Shown here: positions 1-7,291 of the stretch, piece after piece
How the letters are laid out: each line of letters opens with the position of its first letter
Position numbering within the stretch: the first letter of the stretch is position 1
Source of the DNA: Robiginitomaculum sp.
GTDB taxonomy: Bacteria > Pseudomonadota > Alphaproteobacteria > Caulobacterales > Maricaulaceae
NCBI GenBank assembly: GCA_030949705.1
Contig: JAUZSF010000006.1
Location: forward strand, 1 to 46,347
Direction: 5' to 3'
Length of the DNA stretch: 46,347 bases
The notes under the pieces: generated by a model
Database searches by the model: none
Seen by the model: only the letters and a program-made list of their open reading frames with translations
Told to the model about the DNA's origin: nothing
Program-made: the position numbers and the translations under genes

Positions 1-11
1 GGTAATGCCCC
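1..11. repeat. Terminal inverted repeat of the IS, left end (OrfB side)
   Basis: The 11 bases GGTAATGCCCC are perfectly complementary to 1200-1210. The match resumes, imperfectly, about 17 bases further in. This end follows the OrfB stop codon. It coincides with the first base of the window. Confidence 0.85.
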
Positions 12-38
12 TTTTAGAGGGCATCGTAAGTAGAACGA

Positions 39-1138
39 TTATGCAGCCATGGACATGTCCATGGCCGATTTCTGTTTTGGCGTGATGCCGCCAATGGCCA
101 TATTGGGTCTTTCGTTGTTGTAAGTCCAGAGCCAGTCGGTAGCGGCCTCCTGCACCTGGTCTATAGTTTCAAAGATATACTGGTTTAGAAAGTCATAGCG
201 CACCGTCCGGTTATAGCGTTCCACATAGGCATTTTGCTGCGGCTTACCGGGCTGGATGAAGCGTAGGCCAATACCACGCCTCTCGGCCCATTCTTTTAGC
301 AGATGGCTGATATACTCTGGGCCGTTGTCGCACCGTATCTGAAGCGGTGAACCCCGCCATTCAATGATCCGGTCAAGCGCCCGGATCACCCGCGAGGCTG
401 GCAGAGAGAAGTCGATCTCAATGCCAAGTCCTTCGCGGTTGTAATCATCAATCACATTGAAGGCCCGAAAGCTGCGCCCATCAGCCAACTGATCGTGCAT
501 GAAGTCCATCGACCAGACATCGTTCTTGACCTCTGGCACGGCCAGGGGTTCCGGCTTGTCCCGATACAGCCGTCTCTTTGGTTTGATACGCAAATTAAGC
601 TCCAGCTCCCGGTATATCCGGTACACACGCTTGTGGTTCCAGCCGAACCCCTTCACATTACGCAGATACAAAAAACACAGCATAAAACCCCAATTGCGCT
701 TAGCTTCGGTCAATCCCAGCAACCAGTCCGCGATGAGGGCATTCTCATCACTCAGCTTTGGCAAATAGCGGTAACACGTCTCACTGATCGTGAAAGCCGT
801 ACACGCTGCCCGGATGCTCAGCCGCCCCGTAGAGACAGCGCACTTGGCCATCTCGCGTCGCCGGGACGGCCTTACCACTTTTTTGCCATGGCCTCCTTGA
901 TCACATCGTTTTGAAGCTGAACGTCCGCATACATCTTCTTCAGTCGCGCATTCTCCGCTTCCAGCTCTTTCATCCGCCCCATCAATGATGCGTCCATGCC
1001 GCCATACTTGGCCCGCCATTTGTAAAAACTGGCACTGCTCATGCCATGCTCGCGGCAAAGCTCTGGCACCGGCGTGCCTGCCTCTGCCTGCTTCAAAATA
1101 CTGATGATCTGGCTGTCCGAATATCGTGACTTCTTCAT
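39..1138 (-). CDS. IS3-family transposase OrfAB, made by -1 programmed frameshift
   Basis: OrfB carries the DDE integrase (rve) domain that cuts and joins DNA. It has no convincing start of its own and is read as a fusion after OrfA shifts by -1 at 878-884. The catalytic residues are visible: Asp in [12 protein letters not shown], Asp in IRCDNGPEY, and Glu in [12 protein letters not shown], followed by the usual C-terminal [15 protein letters not shown] block. The HTH_21 region before the catalytic core ([21 protein letters not shown]) is also present. The frame is open to its stop at 39-41, inside the left end of the IS, with no internal stops. The coordinates give the whole fused reading; the OrfB-frame part is about 39-884. 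Confidence 0.9.
872..1138 (-). CDS. IS3-family transposase OrfA (helix-turn-helix protein)
   Basis: This 88-residue protein is the DNA-binding half of the IS3 transposase. Residues 1-50 form the IS3/IS911 transposase_8 helix-turn-helix, including [20 protein letters not shown] and [11 protein letters not shown]. Residues 52-80 are a leucine-zipper-like helix ([20 protein letters not shown]) that mediates oligomerisation in the family. The frame ends at a TAA at 872-874, just after the slippery stretch, so normal termination gives OrfA alone and frameshifting gives OrfAB. OrfA is expected to bind the ends and repress transcription. Confidence 0.93.
   Translation of the reverse strand: MKKSRYSDSQIISILKQAEAGTPVPELCREHGMSSASFYKWRAKYGGMDASLMGRMKELEAENARLKKMYADVQLQNDVIKEAMAKKW
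878..898 (-). other. Programmed -1 ribosomal frameshift site of the IS
   Basis: Read on the minus strand, the heptamer A AAA AAG (884 to 878) lies in the OrfA zero frame as GCA AAA AAG. Slipping back one base continues as AAA AAA GTG in the OrfB frame. An AAGGAGG (898 to 892) lies seven bases upstream of the heptamer and looks like the internal Shine-Dalgarno that stimulates slippage in IS911 and dnaX. The OrfA stop TAA follows two codons after the slip. All elements are visible; the activity is inferred from the family. Confidence 0.85.
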
Positions 1139-1199
1139 GGATGAATCTCCTCAATCCTGATTACGAGAAAATTCTACTTATCAACACCCTTAAAATATG

Positions 1200-1210
1200 G
1201 GGGCATTACC
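1200..1210. repeat. Terminal inverted repeat of the IS, right end (OrfA side)
   Basis: GGGGCATTACC is the reverse complement of bases 1-11. Read outward on the minus strand, the end supplies a TAA that closes the interrupted reading frame beside it (1206-1388). Confidence 0.85.
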
Positions 1211-1388
1211 TATAATACTCTTGGGTATTCCCCTCCGCAACTGTTTGCTCAGCTAATCCCTCCCAAGAAAAATCCTGTGCCCACCATTGTTCAAACCATG
1301 TCCAATAGCGTGGGTCAGGATTGATCTTATATTGCTCTTCCGACAAATCTTTTTCGGATTTATATGTCTTGGGGCTGTCTGTGCTCAT
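1206..1388 (-). pseudogene. Small unknown gene, 3' part interrupted by the IS
   Basis: The frame starts at ATG 1388 with an AAGGAA ribosome site six bases upstream and runs 60 codons (MSTDSPKTYKSEKDLSEE... to ...EGNTQEYYR). Its TAA stop (1206-1208) is not its own: it lies inside the right inverted repeat of the IS, so the last codons before the junction are host sequence and the remainder of the gene should lie beyond the other end of the IS, outside this window. The visible part is hydrophilic and acidic, with a Trp-rich stretch (YWTWFEQWWAQDFSWEG). I recognise no family. A naturally short gene that ended near this point cannot be excluded. Confidence 0.55.
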
Positions 1389-1599
1389 GGGGTTCCTTTT
1401 GGAATTACCTAACACGATTCAGGGTTCAGGTGCAGGGGCGCGTATTTTACTCTCGTCGTGCGCCCGATTGACCGGGGAATCCATGGGGCCGGGCGATGCT
1501 CGCAAACCATTCACAATGGGCCTTCCGGTTAAACCGAAGGGCGACGAAGATGGATGTTGTTCATCCTGAATTTGTAAAAGGATAGTGCAGCCGCCCTGG

Positions 1600-1697
1600 C
1601 TTTCGAGGCTCCGGCCACGCCTTCGCACCTCAAGGTGAGGCGGCACAGGCTGCCATCAACCTCATCCTGAGGTGGCGCATAGCGCCCTCGAAGGATG
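1600..1697. repeat. Dispersed intergenic inverted-repeat element, copy 1
   Basis: The outer arms are CTTTCGAGG at the left and CCTCGAAGGATG at the right, which are inverted relative to each other. Inner arms CACCTCAAGGTGAGG and CCTCATCCTGAGGTG are each nearly palindromic. The same outer and inner arms, in the same order, recur at 20560-20670. This is a non-coding dispersed repeat with strong folding potential in RNA or single-stranded DNA. Similar CCTCA/TGAGG elements occur between genes in many alphaproteobacteria; no function is established here. Confidence 0.75.
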
Positions 1698-1713
1698 TTT
1701 ATAAAAGCGTATC

Positions 1714-1735
1714 ATCCCGGCCCCTGAGCCGGGAT
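1714..1735. repeat. REP-like hairpin (ATCCCGGC/GCCGGGAT)
   Basis: ATCCCGGC at 1714-1721 pairs perfectly with GCCGGGAT at 1728-1735 around a six-base loop. No T-run follows, so it does not look like a terminator. Its style (TCATCCCGG...CCGGGATTC) matches the short intergenic hairpins at 31094-31154. Confidence 0.6.
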
Positions 1736-1806
1736 TCACAGGGCAGCGTCGGGTGCCGCGCACCCCCATAACGGGAAAAAGATTCCAAGTTTCCCCTTGC
1801 CATAAA

Positions 1807-1831
1807 GGTTAATTTTGTTAAGGAATTAACC
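1807..1831. promoter_or_regulatory. Perfect 8-bp dyad upstream of the small membrane protein gene
   Basis: GGTTAATT (1807-1814) and AATTAACC (1824-1831) form a perfect inverted repeat with a nine-base spacer that itself contains another TTAA. It lies about 60 bases before the start at 1893, in AT-rich DNA typical of a promoter. Alphaproteobacterial CtrA sites are built from TTAA(CC) half-sites, but with seven-base spacing, which is not seen here. A regulator cannot be named. Confidence 0.35.
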
Positions 1832-1892
1832 GGACGCGTGCACAATAAAGTAAATATACGCGTTTTTGGGGAAACAAAAAGGGGAGTACACG

Positions 1893-2201
1893 ATGTCTAC
1901 AGCTAAAATAATATGGATCATTGGCGCCTTGGCGGCAATTGTATTGGCATTTATGGATACTGGGTATGATGCCGCAATTATTGCCGTTTTGGGTTTAGTC
2001 GGTGGTTTCTTTGTCGATAAAGATCATCGAACCGGATTAATTGTTGCCGCGATTTTTCTGGCGGCCGGCTCGGCGGCCTGGGGGCCTATTCCGGCCATTG
2101 GTGATTATCTGAATGCCATCTGGGCGAGCTATGGTGGCTTGCTGGCCGCGGCCTCCTTGATGGCCATTGGGCGCACCACCTATGAGCGTCTGAAACCTTA
2201 A
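1893..2201 (+). CDS. Small four-helix inner-membrane protein of unknown function
   Basis: The start is ATG 1893, chosen because an AGGGGAG ribosome site lies eight bases upstream; the open frame extends nine codons further but without such a site. The 102-residue product has about four hydrophobic segments: near residues 4-21 (IIWIIGALAAIVLAF), 26-42, 48-66 and 79-93. A short charged loop, DKDHR, sits between helices 2 and 3. It has no signal peptide and no recognisable catalytic motif. The gene stands alone between a repeat region and a strong terminator, so it is probably its own transcript. I do not recognise the family. Confidence 0.75.
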   Translation: MSTAKIIWIIGALAAIVLAFMDTGYDAAIIAVLGLVGGFFVDKDHRTGLIVAAIFLAAGSAAWGPIPAIGDYLNAIWASYGGLLAAASLMAIGRTTYERLKP

Positions 2202-2220
2202 CATAAACTATATTCAAAGA

Positions 2221-2252
2221 AAAACGGGCACTGTTGGAGTGCCCGTTTTTTT
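2221..2252. terminator. Bidirectional intrinsic terminator
   Basis: AAAACGGGCACT and AGTGCCCGTTTT form a 12-bp perfect stem around GTTGG, followed by a T-run to 2252. On the other strand the A-run gives a T-run too. It separates the plus-strand gene ending at 2201 from the minus-strand gabD ending at 2272 and can stop transcription from both sides. Confidence 0.92.
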
Positions 2253-2271
2253 GTGCCTGAATGTCATTGGT

Positions 2272-3729
2272 TTAGAGCCCGGCAAGGCAGACATTCTTGA
2301 TCTCGACAAATTCCTCAATGCCGTATTTCGACCCCTCACGGCCAATGCCCGATTGTTTGACCCCGCCAAAGGGGGCCACTTCGGAGGTAAAGAGGCCGGT
2401 GTTTACCGCCACAATGCCGGTCTCCAGCCCTTCCATGACGCGCCAGACGCGGCCCATATCGCGGGCAAAGAAATAGGCCGCCAGCCCAAAGGGCGTATCA
2501 TTGGCGAGCGCAATGGCCTCTTCCTCGGTCGAGAAGCGCCGCAGGGCCGAGACGGGGCCAAAAATTTCGGTATTGGCAATCTCCATATCCGGGGTGACCT
2601 GGGTGATCACCGTGGGGGTGTAATAAAGATCGCCCGCCGCGTGCTTGTCCCCGCCGGTGATAATGTTGGCACCCTTGGCCTTGGCGTCCGCCATCAGGCG
2701 TTCCACCTTCTCCATGGCGGCGGTATTGATCAACGGGCCGATCTGCACATTTGGCGCATCGCCGCGCCCGACCATCAGCTCGGCCGTGCGATCCGCCAGC
2801 CTTTGCGCAAATTCATCATGAATGCCGTCCTGCACATAAAAGCGATTGGCGCAGACACAGGTTTGCCCGGCATTGCGATATTTACTGGCGAGCGCGCCTT
2901 CGACCGCGGCATCCAGATCCGCATCATCAAAGACCAGAAACGGCGCATTGCCGCCAAGTTCCAGCGACACCTTGGTGATGTTCTGCGCCGCCTGCGCCAT
3001 CAGGACCTTGCCCACCGCCGTCGAGCCGGTGAAGGATATTTTGCGCACGCGGGGATCCGCGGTCAGCGCGCTGCCCACCGGGGCGGGGGTGCGGGTGGGG
3101 ACCAGGTTGAAAACCCCCGGCGGCAAGCCGGCCTCTTGCGCCAATACCGCCAGCGCCAGGGCGCTAAGGGGCGTATCTTCGGCGGGTTTGACCACGGCGG
3201 TGCAGCCGGCGGCCAGCGCCGGGGCCACCTTGCGCGTGATCATGGCCGAGGGGAAATTCCACGGCGTAATGGCGCCCACCACGCCAATGGGTTGTTTGAG
3301 GACAATAAAGCGCCGGTCGGTTCCGGTTGAGGGGATAACATCACCATAAATGCGTTTGGCCTCTTCGGCATACCATTCAATAAAGCTGGCCCCATAGATC
3401 ACTTCGCCGCGGGCTTCGCTCAATGGTTTGCCCTGTTCCGCGGTCAGAAGCGCTGCCAGATCATCGGCGTTTTGCATAATCAATTCGAACCATTTTCGCA
3501 AAATGGCCGAGCGCTCGCCGGCGGTGCGTTTGGCCCAGGCGGGAAAGGCGGCGTGTGCGGCGTCAATGGCCTTGGTGGTCTCGTCCGCGCCCATATCGGC
3601 GACGGCGATAATTTCCGCGCCATCTGCCGGATTGTACACCATAAAGCGCGCACCGGTATCGGCATCCACCCATTGGCCATTGATATAGCCTTGGGTGCGA
3701 AGGAATTTGGGGTTCAGGGACGGGTTCAT
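2272..3729 (-). CDS. gabD: NAD(P)-dependent succinate-semialdehyde dehydrogenase
   Basis: This 485-residue protein has the usual length for GabD-type aldehyde dehydrogenases, which oxidise succinate semialdehyde to succinate at the end of the GABA shunt. The cofactor-binding motif ITPWNFP is at about residues 154-160, the general base Glu257 in SLELGGNAPF, and the nucleophile Cys291 in GQTCVCANR. The second Cys at 293 matches the CxC seen in many SSADHs, where it can act as a redox switch. The C-terminal PFGGVKQSGIGREGSKYG block is intact. The ATG overlaps the TGA of the phosphoribosyltransferase gene (ATGA), so the two are likely cotranslated. Related semialdehydes (glutarate semialdehyde) are alternative substrates. 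Confidence 0.88.
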   Translation of the reverse strand: MNPSLNPKFLRTQGYINGQWVDADTGARFMVYNPADGAEIIAVADMGADETTKAIDAAHAAFPAWAKRTAGERSAILRKWFELIMQNADDLAALLTAEQGKPLSEARGEVIYGASFIEWYAEEAKRIYGDVIPSTGTDRRFIVLKQPIGVVGAITPWNFPSAMITRKVAPALAAGCTAVVKPAEDTPLSALALAVLAQEAGLPPGVFNLVPTRTPAPVGSALTADPRVRKISFTGSTAVGKVLMAQAAQNITKVSLELGGNAPFLVFDDADLDAAVEGALASKYRNAGQTCVCANRFYVQDGIHDEFAQRLADRTAELMVGRGDAPNVQIGPLINTAAMEKVERLMADAKAKGANIITGGDKHAAGDLYYTPTVITQVTPDMEIANTEIFGPVSALRRFSTEEEAIALANDTPFGLAAYFFARDMGRVWRVMEGLETGIVAVNTGLFTSEVAPFGGVKQSGIGREGSKYGIEEFVEIKNVCLAGL

Positions 3730-4313
3730 TGATCGGCTCCCTCGCTGACCAGACGGTGCATTTCAATCAGGGTTTCAGGAAACTCTTTATGGGCGCGCAC
3801 TTCGTCTTCGGAAAGGCCGTCCAGCTCGTGGGGAAAAACCAGCCAGGTTTCGGTCTCGTGCACATAATAATCCGGCACGCGCTTGGTCTTGTTCTTGGTC
3901 GGTTTGTAATAGACCGTGCCGGTGCGCACGTCCGAGGGCATGTTGCGCCGGCAAAGCCGGGTCAGCTCGCAAATGATGGCATCGATGGAGCGCCCGGAAT
4001 CAAATACATCATCCAGAATAAGAAGATTGTCTTCGGCATTCATATTCTCGACCAGATAGTGCAGGCCATGCACGCGCACATTATCGTCCTGTTGCTCGAT
4101 GCCATGATAGGATGAGGTGCGAATGGCAATGTGGTCCGAGGGAATACCGCAAAAATCCAGCGCTTCCTGAACCGCAATGCCCACCGGCGTACCGCCGCGC
4201 CAAACGCCAACAATATAGTCCGGGCGAAAGCCGCTAAGGACGATTTTTTCCGCCAGAATATAAGAATCGCGCAACAGGTCCTGTGCATCGATAAAGTCTT
4301 TTTTGATGGTCAT
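3726..4313 (-). CDS. Phosphoribosyltransferase, purine (hypoxanthine/xanthine) type
   Basis: The 195-residue protein is a type I phosphoribosyltransferase. The PRPP-binding signature LLILDDVFDSGRSID is at residues 97-111, with the two acidic residues followed by the DSGRS loop. An early VGVWRGGTPVG loop (about 36-46) matches the conserved PPi-binding loop. The closing segment TWLVFPHELDG resembles the hydrophobic hood of hypoxanthine/xanthine enzymes. It probably salvages a purine base with PRPP to give the nucleotide. ATG 4313 has AAGGGAAA upstream. It overlaps gabD by four bases, an unusual partnership that need not reflect a shared pathway. Base specificity cannot be told from sequence. 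Confidence 0.78.
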   Translation of the reverse strand: MTIKKDFIDAQDLLRDSYILAEKIVLSGFRPDYIVGVWRGGTPVGIAVQEALDFCGIPSDHIAIRTSSYHGIEQQDDNVRVHGLHYLVENMNAEDNLLILDDVFDSGRSIDAIICELTRLCRRNMPSDVRTGTVYYKPTKNKTKRVPDYYVHETETWLVFPHELDGLSEDEVRAHKEFPETLIEMHRLVSEGADQ

Positions 4314-4392
4314 AATGGTGTTTCCCTTACCCCATACCGTATCTGTCGCTTATGACTCCCAAAGCGCGCGCTGTCATCCTCCTGGACAAGAA

Positions 4393-5532
4393 TTATTGTG
4401 CGTTGGCGCAGTCCCCGTCCATGGCATTGATCCAATCAGAGACCAGCTTTAACCCCTCTTCATCCACGGTGGAGCGGCCCAGCTCTGGCATCATCACGCC
4501 GGGATTGTTGGAGGCCATGCGATAGACCAGAATAGAATTTTCTGCATCCCCCGGCACGATATCAAAACTGTGCCCGCCCGTGCCTTGCCCGGCCGCCACC
4601 GGTGGCTTGCAGATGCCGGTATTGCCGGCGGGGTATTGGTGCTCTGGTCGATCCAGATAAAAGGCCGAAGTATCGGCGGCTCCATGGGGGTTGTGACAAT
4701 GGCCGCAATTAATATCCAGATAGGCCCGGGCGCGTTTATCCAGCGGTGCGCCTTCATCGCGCCAATTGGCATTGCGCGGCGCGGTTTTGGCATCAGCCAG
4801 CCCGTCCAGTCTGCCCAGGCGGATCAGGCGGTCCAGCTGATTTTCCTTGCCATCCTGATAGGCATAGATTTTGTTCAGATGGCGTGGCGCCGGGCCAATG
4901 GGTTCGATCTTGCGGGTGGTGGCGTTGGGCGCATGGCACCCGGCGCACTGGTTGGCATTGGGGATCACATAGGTGAAATCCTGTGCCGTGCCGTCTTGCT
5001 TTTTCAGATGGATGGGGATGGCCCCGCCGGTGCGTTCCAGTACTGCATCGCTTTGGTCCTCGTTCCAGATATAGGGCAGGGCCACCCAGCCCTTTTCGCG
5101 GTGTACCAAAATGCGGGTTTCCACCAGTCGCACAGTGTTCAGGTTCAGACCTTCGCCGGCAAAATCATGGCTGTAATCATGGTTGCGCAACAAGGTGCCG
5201 GTGCTGTCTTTGGGATAATAAAAGGTTTTGGCGATCACGCTGCCTACCGGAAAGTCCAGCGCCCGCTCCTCGCGATATTTTGCCTTTTTACCAGGGGGTA
5301 TCCAGAGGATGCGCAGCTTGTGTGCCGCATCGGTAAACAGCGGTGTGTTCAGATCATAAGGCATGGTGTCTTCACCCAAAGACAAGGTATCACCCTTGGC
5401 CATAACCATGCCCCAGTCACTTAAGCTTTGCGGGTTGTCGTCCATAAACGGGGTGACGGTCTGGGTCGGGCTTGAACAGGCGGCCAGGCCAGAAAGAGCG
5501 CTCAGGACCAGCCAGTGTTTCCAGCAAGACAT
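4393..5532 (-). CDS. SO_2930-family diheme c-type cytochrome lipoprotein
   Basis: The start is ATG 5532, one base after the TGA of the upstream beta-helix gene and with GGAGG upstream; the longer open frame runs into that gene. The 379-residue product begins with a lipoprotein signal whose lipobox ends LAAC (Cys19). It has two heme c sites: CAGCH at 196-200 and CGHCH at 276-280, the second in an NCGHCHNPHG context. Length, heme spacing and the paired beta-helix neighbour fit the SO_2930/HNE_0200 family (TIGR03806 type), found beside beta-helix proteins of the TIGR03805 type. It should be a periplasm-facing lipid-anchored electron carrier or part of an oxidoreductase of unknown substrate. Confidence 0.85.
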   Translation of the reverse strand: MSCWKHWLVLSALSGLAACSSPTQTVTPFMDDNPQSLSDWGMVMAKGDTLSLGEDTMPYDLNTPLFTDAAHKLRILWIPPGKKAKYREERALDFPVGSVIAKTFYYPKDSTGTLLRNHDYSHDFAGEGLNLNTVRLVETRILVHREKGWVALPYIWNEDQSDAVLERTGGAIPIHLKKQDGTAQDFTYVIPNANQCAGCHAPNATTRKIEPIGPAPRHLNKIYAYQDGKENQLDRLIRLGRLDGLADAKTAPRNANWRDEGAPLDKRARAYLDINCGHCHNPHGAADTSAFYLDRPEHQYPAGNTGICKPPVAAGQGTGGHSFDIVPGDAENSILVYRMASNNPGVMMPELGRSTVDEEGLKLVSDWINAMDGDCANAQ

Positions 5533-5533
5533 C

Positions 5534-6755
5534 TCAAAATTTAACCTCCGGCAGTTTTGGCAGGCTACAGTCATAGGGCGCCTGATCCATGGACGGATTT
5601 TTATAGCCGCCGGGGCCATCCACATTGATTACCTTGGCATCGCCGTTTTGCACGCACAGGCGTTTGGTATCGGCGGGCAGTTCCGCATTCACATAGCCAT
5701 CCCACATGATATCCGGCAGATGGCCTTTGAGGCCAAACATGGCCAATTTTAACGCTTTCAGCTCCAGCAGGGCCGGGGCATTGCCGCCGCCTTCAAAGGT
5801 GTTGCCATAAATATAAATACCTTCGGGATAGGGATCGAAGCTGGCCTTGACACCGCGCTCGCTCATCTCGCCAACCGAATAATAACTGGCAATGGCGATA
5901 TTGGTGGTTTTGTTGTTTTTGATGACGTTATCAAAAATTTCCACCCGGTCATTGGCATAGACAATAACGCCGGTGCCCGCCGGTACGGTGGAAACAATGG
6001 CGCCCTTATGGGCAAAGTTTTTCAGATTGTTTTCAAACACCTGATTATTGTGCACTCGGGTCTGTTCGCCGCGCTGTTCCAGATTGGGCAGATTGAAGAC
6101 CAAAATGCCGCCGGTATTGTTGGTGGCAATATTGTCATAGACATCCGCATTGATCGAGTTTTCAACCTCCAGCCCGGCCACATTATATTCGGCGCGATTG
6201 CGGCGCATGATGATGTTTTTGGACTGGCCCACATAAATACCGGCGTCCGATGCACCAATGGCGATGCTGTCTTCAATCAACACATTTTCGGTTTGCACGG
6301 GGATAAATGCCATAGGCACCATTGTTGACGTTGGGGCCATTGGTCCATTCTGTGCGCACGCCGCGAATGGTAATATTTTTGCCCTCATTGATTTTCAACG
6401 CATCGCCTTTGGCATCTTCGATGGCCAGGTTTTCGATGGTGAAATCATTGGCGGTAACAAGAAGGCCCTCAGCCCCGGAAATTTGTCCCTTGAATGACAA
6501 AATGGTTTTGTCCTGGCCGGCGCCGCGAATGGTCACCCCATCCACCGTCAGCGATAAGGAACGATCAAAGGCAAAGGTGCCGGCGGGGATTTCAATCACG
6601 TCGCCGGGCTTGGCGTCCAGCAATTGGGTTTGCAGTATTTTCTGATAGCTATCGTTCTGGGGGGTGTCTTTTGCCGGGGGCTTTGCCTGATCCCCGCATC
6701 CGGCCAGTGTCAGAGTTGCCACGGCCACACCGACATACGCATTCTTCAATATCAT
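5534..6755 (-). pseudogene. Parallel beta-helix repeat lipoprotein, single frameshift
   Basis: The coding start is ATG 6755 (AGAGGA upstream), giving a lipoprotein signal with lipobox LAGC (Cys20). Right-handed beta-helix repeats follow, such as TVDGVTIRGAGQDKTIL and DFTIENLAIEDAKGDALKI. The frame is lost at a G4 run on the plus strand (6299-6302, CCCC in the coding sense). With one C fewer, GAYGIYP continues directly into VQTENVLIEDSIAIGASDAG and the frame runs on to TGA 5534. About 406 residues would result, as expected for the TIGR03805-type partner of the SO_2930 diheme cytochrome, whose gene begins one base later. It may be a recent pseudogene or a homopolymer sequencing error; everything else in the gene looks well preserved. 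Confidence 0.82.
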
Positions 6756-6883
6756 ACTGATCCTCTTTTGGTCTTTTATCTTTTTGAATTTACCGCCATG
6801 GTGCAATTTTGATCGTAACAAATCCAGTAAAACCTGATAGCTTTTCGTACAACGTTCACTTTTGTTGGCATTTAGGGAAAACC

Positions 6884-7291
6884 ATGACCGTAGAGACCAA
6901 AGTCAAAGCCTTGAAGATTGCGCTCACCACCATCGGCCTGATCTATATTTTTGGCATTTATGCCATGATGAAATTGATGCCAGAAAGTTGGACATGGAAC
7001 CCGCGCCAACCCGAATACGAGCAGATGATCATGGGAATTTACGCCACGCTCGGGTTTTTCTTACTGCTGGCGGCTCAGGATCCGCTCTCCAATCGCAGTC
7101 TGATCTGGTTCACCATTATATCCAATCTTGTGCATGGCACGATCATGGTGACTCAATCCATTCTCGACCCGGCCGAATTGCCCAATATGTGGGGCGATAT
7201 ACCAGCACTGTTTCTGGTCTCTGCCATTCTTTGGGTGCTAATGCCTAACCGTGCGGCTTTTCATGGCCAGTCTTCACCGCCCAGCGCATAA
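6884..7291 (+). CDS. DUF6632-type small membrane protein
   Basis: Starting at ATG 6884 (TAGGGAAA upstream), this is a 135-residue protein with about four membrane segments: near residues 10-30 (ALTTIGLIYIFGIYAMM), 45-62, 69-87 and 108-124. The conserved-looking blocks YEQMIMGIYATLGFFLLLAA, NRSLIWFT and HGTIMVTQ suggest the DUF6632 family, whose function is unknown. It diverges from the beta-helix gene across a 128-base gap. Its last 31 bases overlap the 3' end of thpR on the other strand. Confidence 0.7.
   Translation: MTVETKVKALKIALTTIGLIYIFGIYAMMKLMPESWTWNPRQPEYEQMIMGIYATLGFFLLLAAQDPLSNRSLIWFTIISNLVHGTIMVTQSILDPAELPNMWGDIPALFLVSAILWVLMPNRAAFHGQSSPPSA

Larger units (their letters stand above)
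1..1210 (-). mobile_element. IS3-family insertion sequence, IS407-like group, apparently complete
   Basis: The element is bounded by inverted ends: GGTAATGCCCC at 1-11 and its exact complement at 1200-1210. A second shared block (GTAAGTAGAA on the left, ATAAGTAGAA read inward from the right) lies a little further in. Between the ends are two overlapping transposase frames on the minus strand, OrfA (872-1138) and OrfB (39-884 part), with a -1 frameshift site between them. This is the standard IS3 layout, and both frames are unbroken, so the copy looks capable of transposition. The left flank lies outside the window, so the target duplication cannot be checked; the bases next to the right end are TATA. 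The group assignment rests on the style of OrfB and is less certain than the family. Confidence 0.93.
1389..1892. other. Gene-free region with dispersed repeats and a dyad
   Basis: About 500 bases hold no credible gene; the open frames crossing it lack ribosome sites and family resemblance. It contains a composite inverted repeat (1600-1697), a CCGGC-type hairpin (1714-1735), and an AT-rich stretch with an 8-bp dyad (1807-1831) just before the gene at 1893. The two repeats are entered separately. Confidence 0.6.

Noticed and set aside
2239..3330. Long plus-strand open frame opposite gabD
   Set aside because: It lies antisense to a clear aldehyde dehydrogenase, is rich in Gly, Arg and His, and shows no family. 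It is a GC-rich shadow frame.
4570..5424. 284-codon plus frame opposite the diheme cytochrome
   Set aside because: Although hydrophobic in places, it is antisense to a gene with two heme motifs and has no ribosome site or family.
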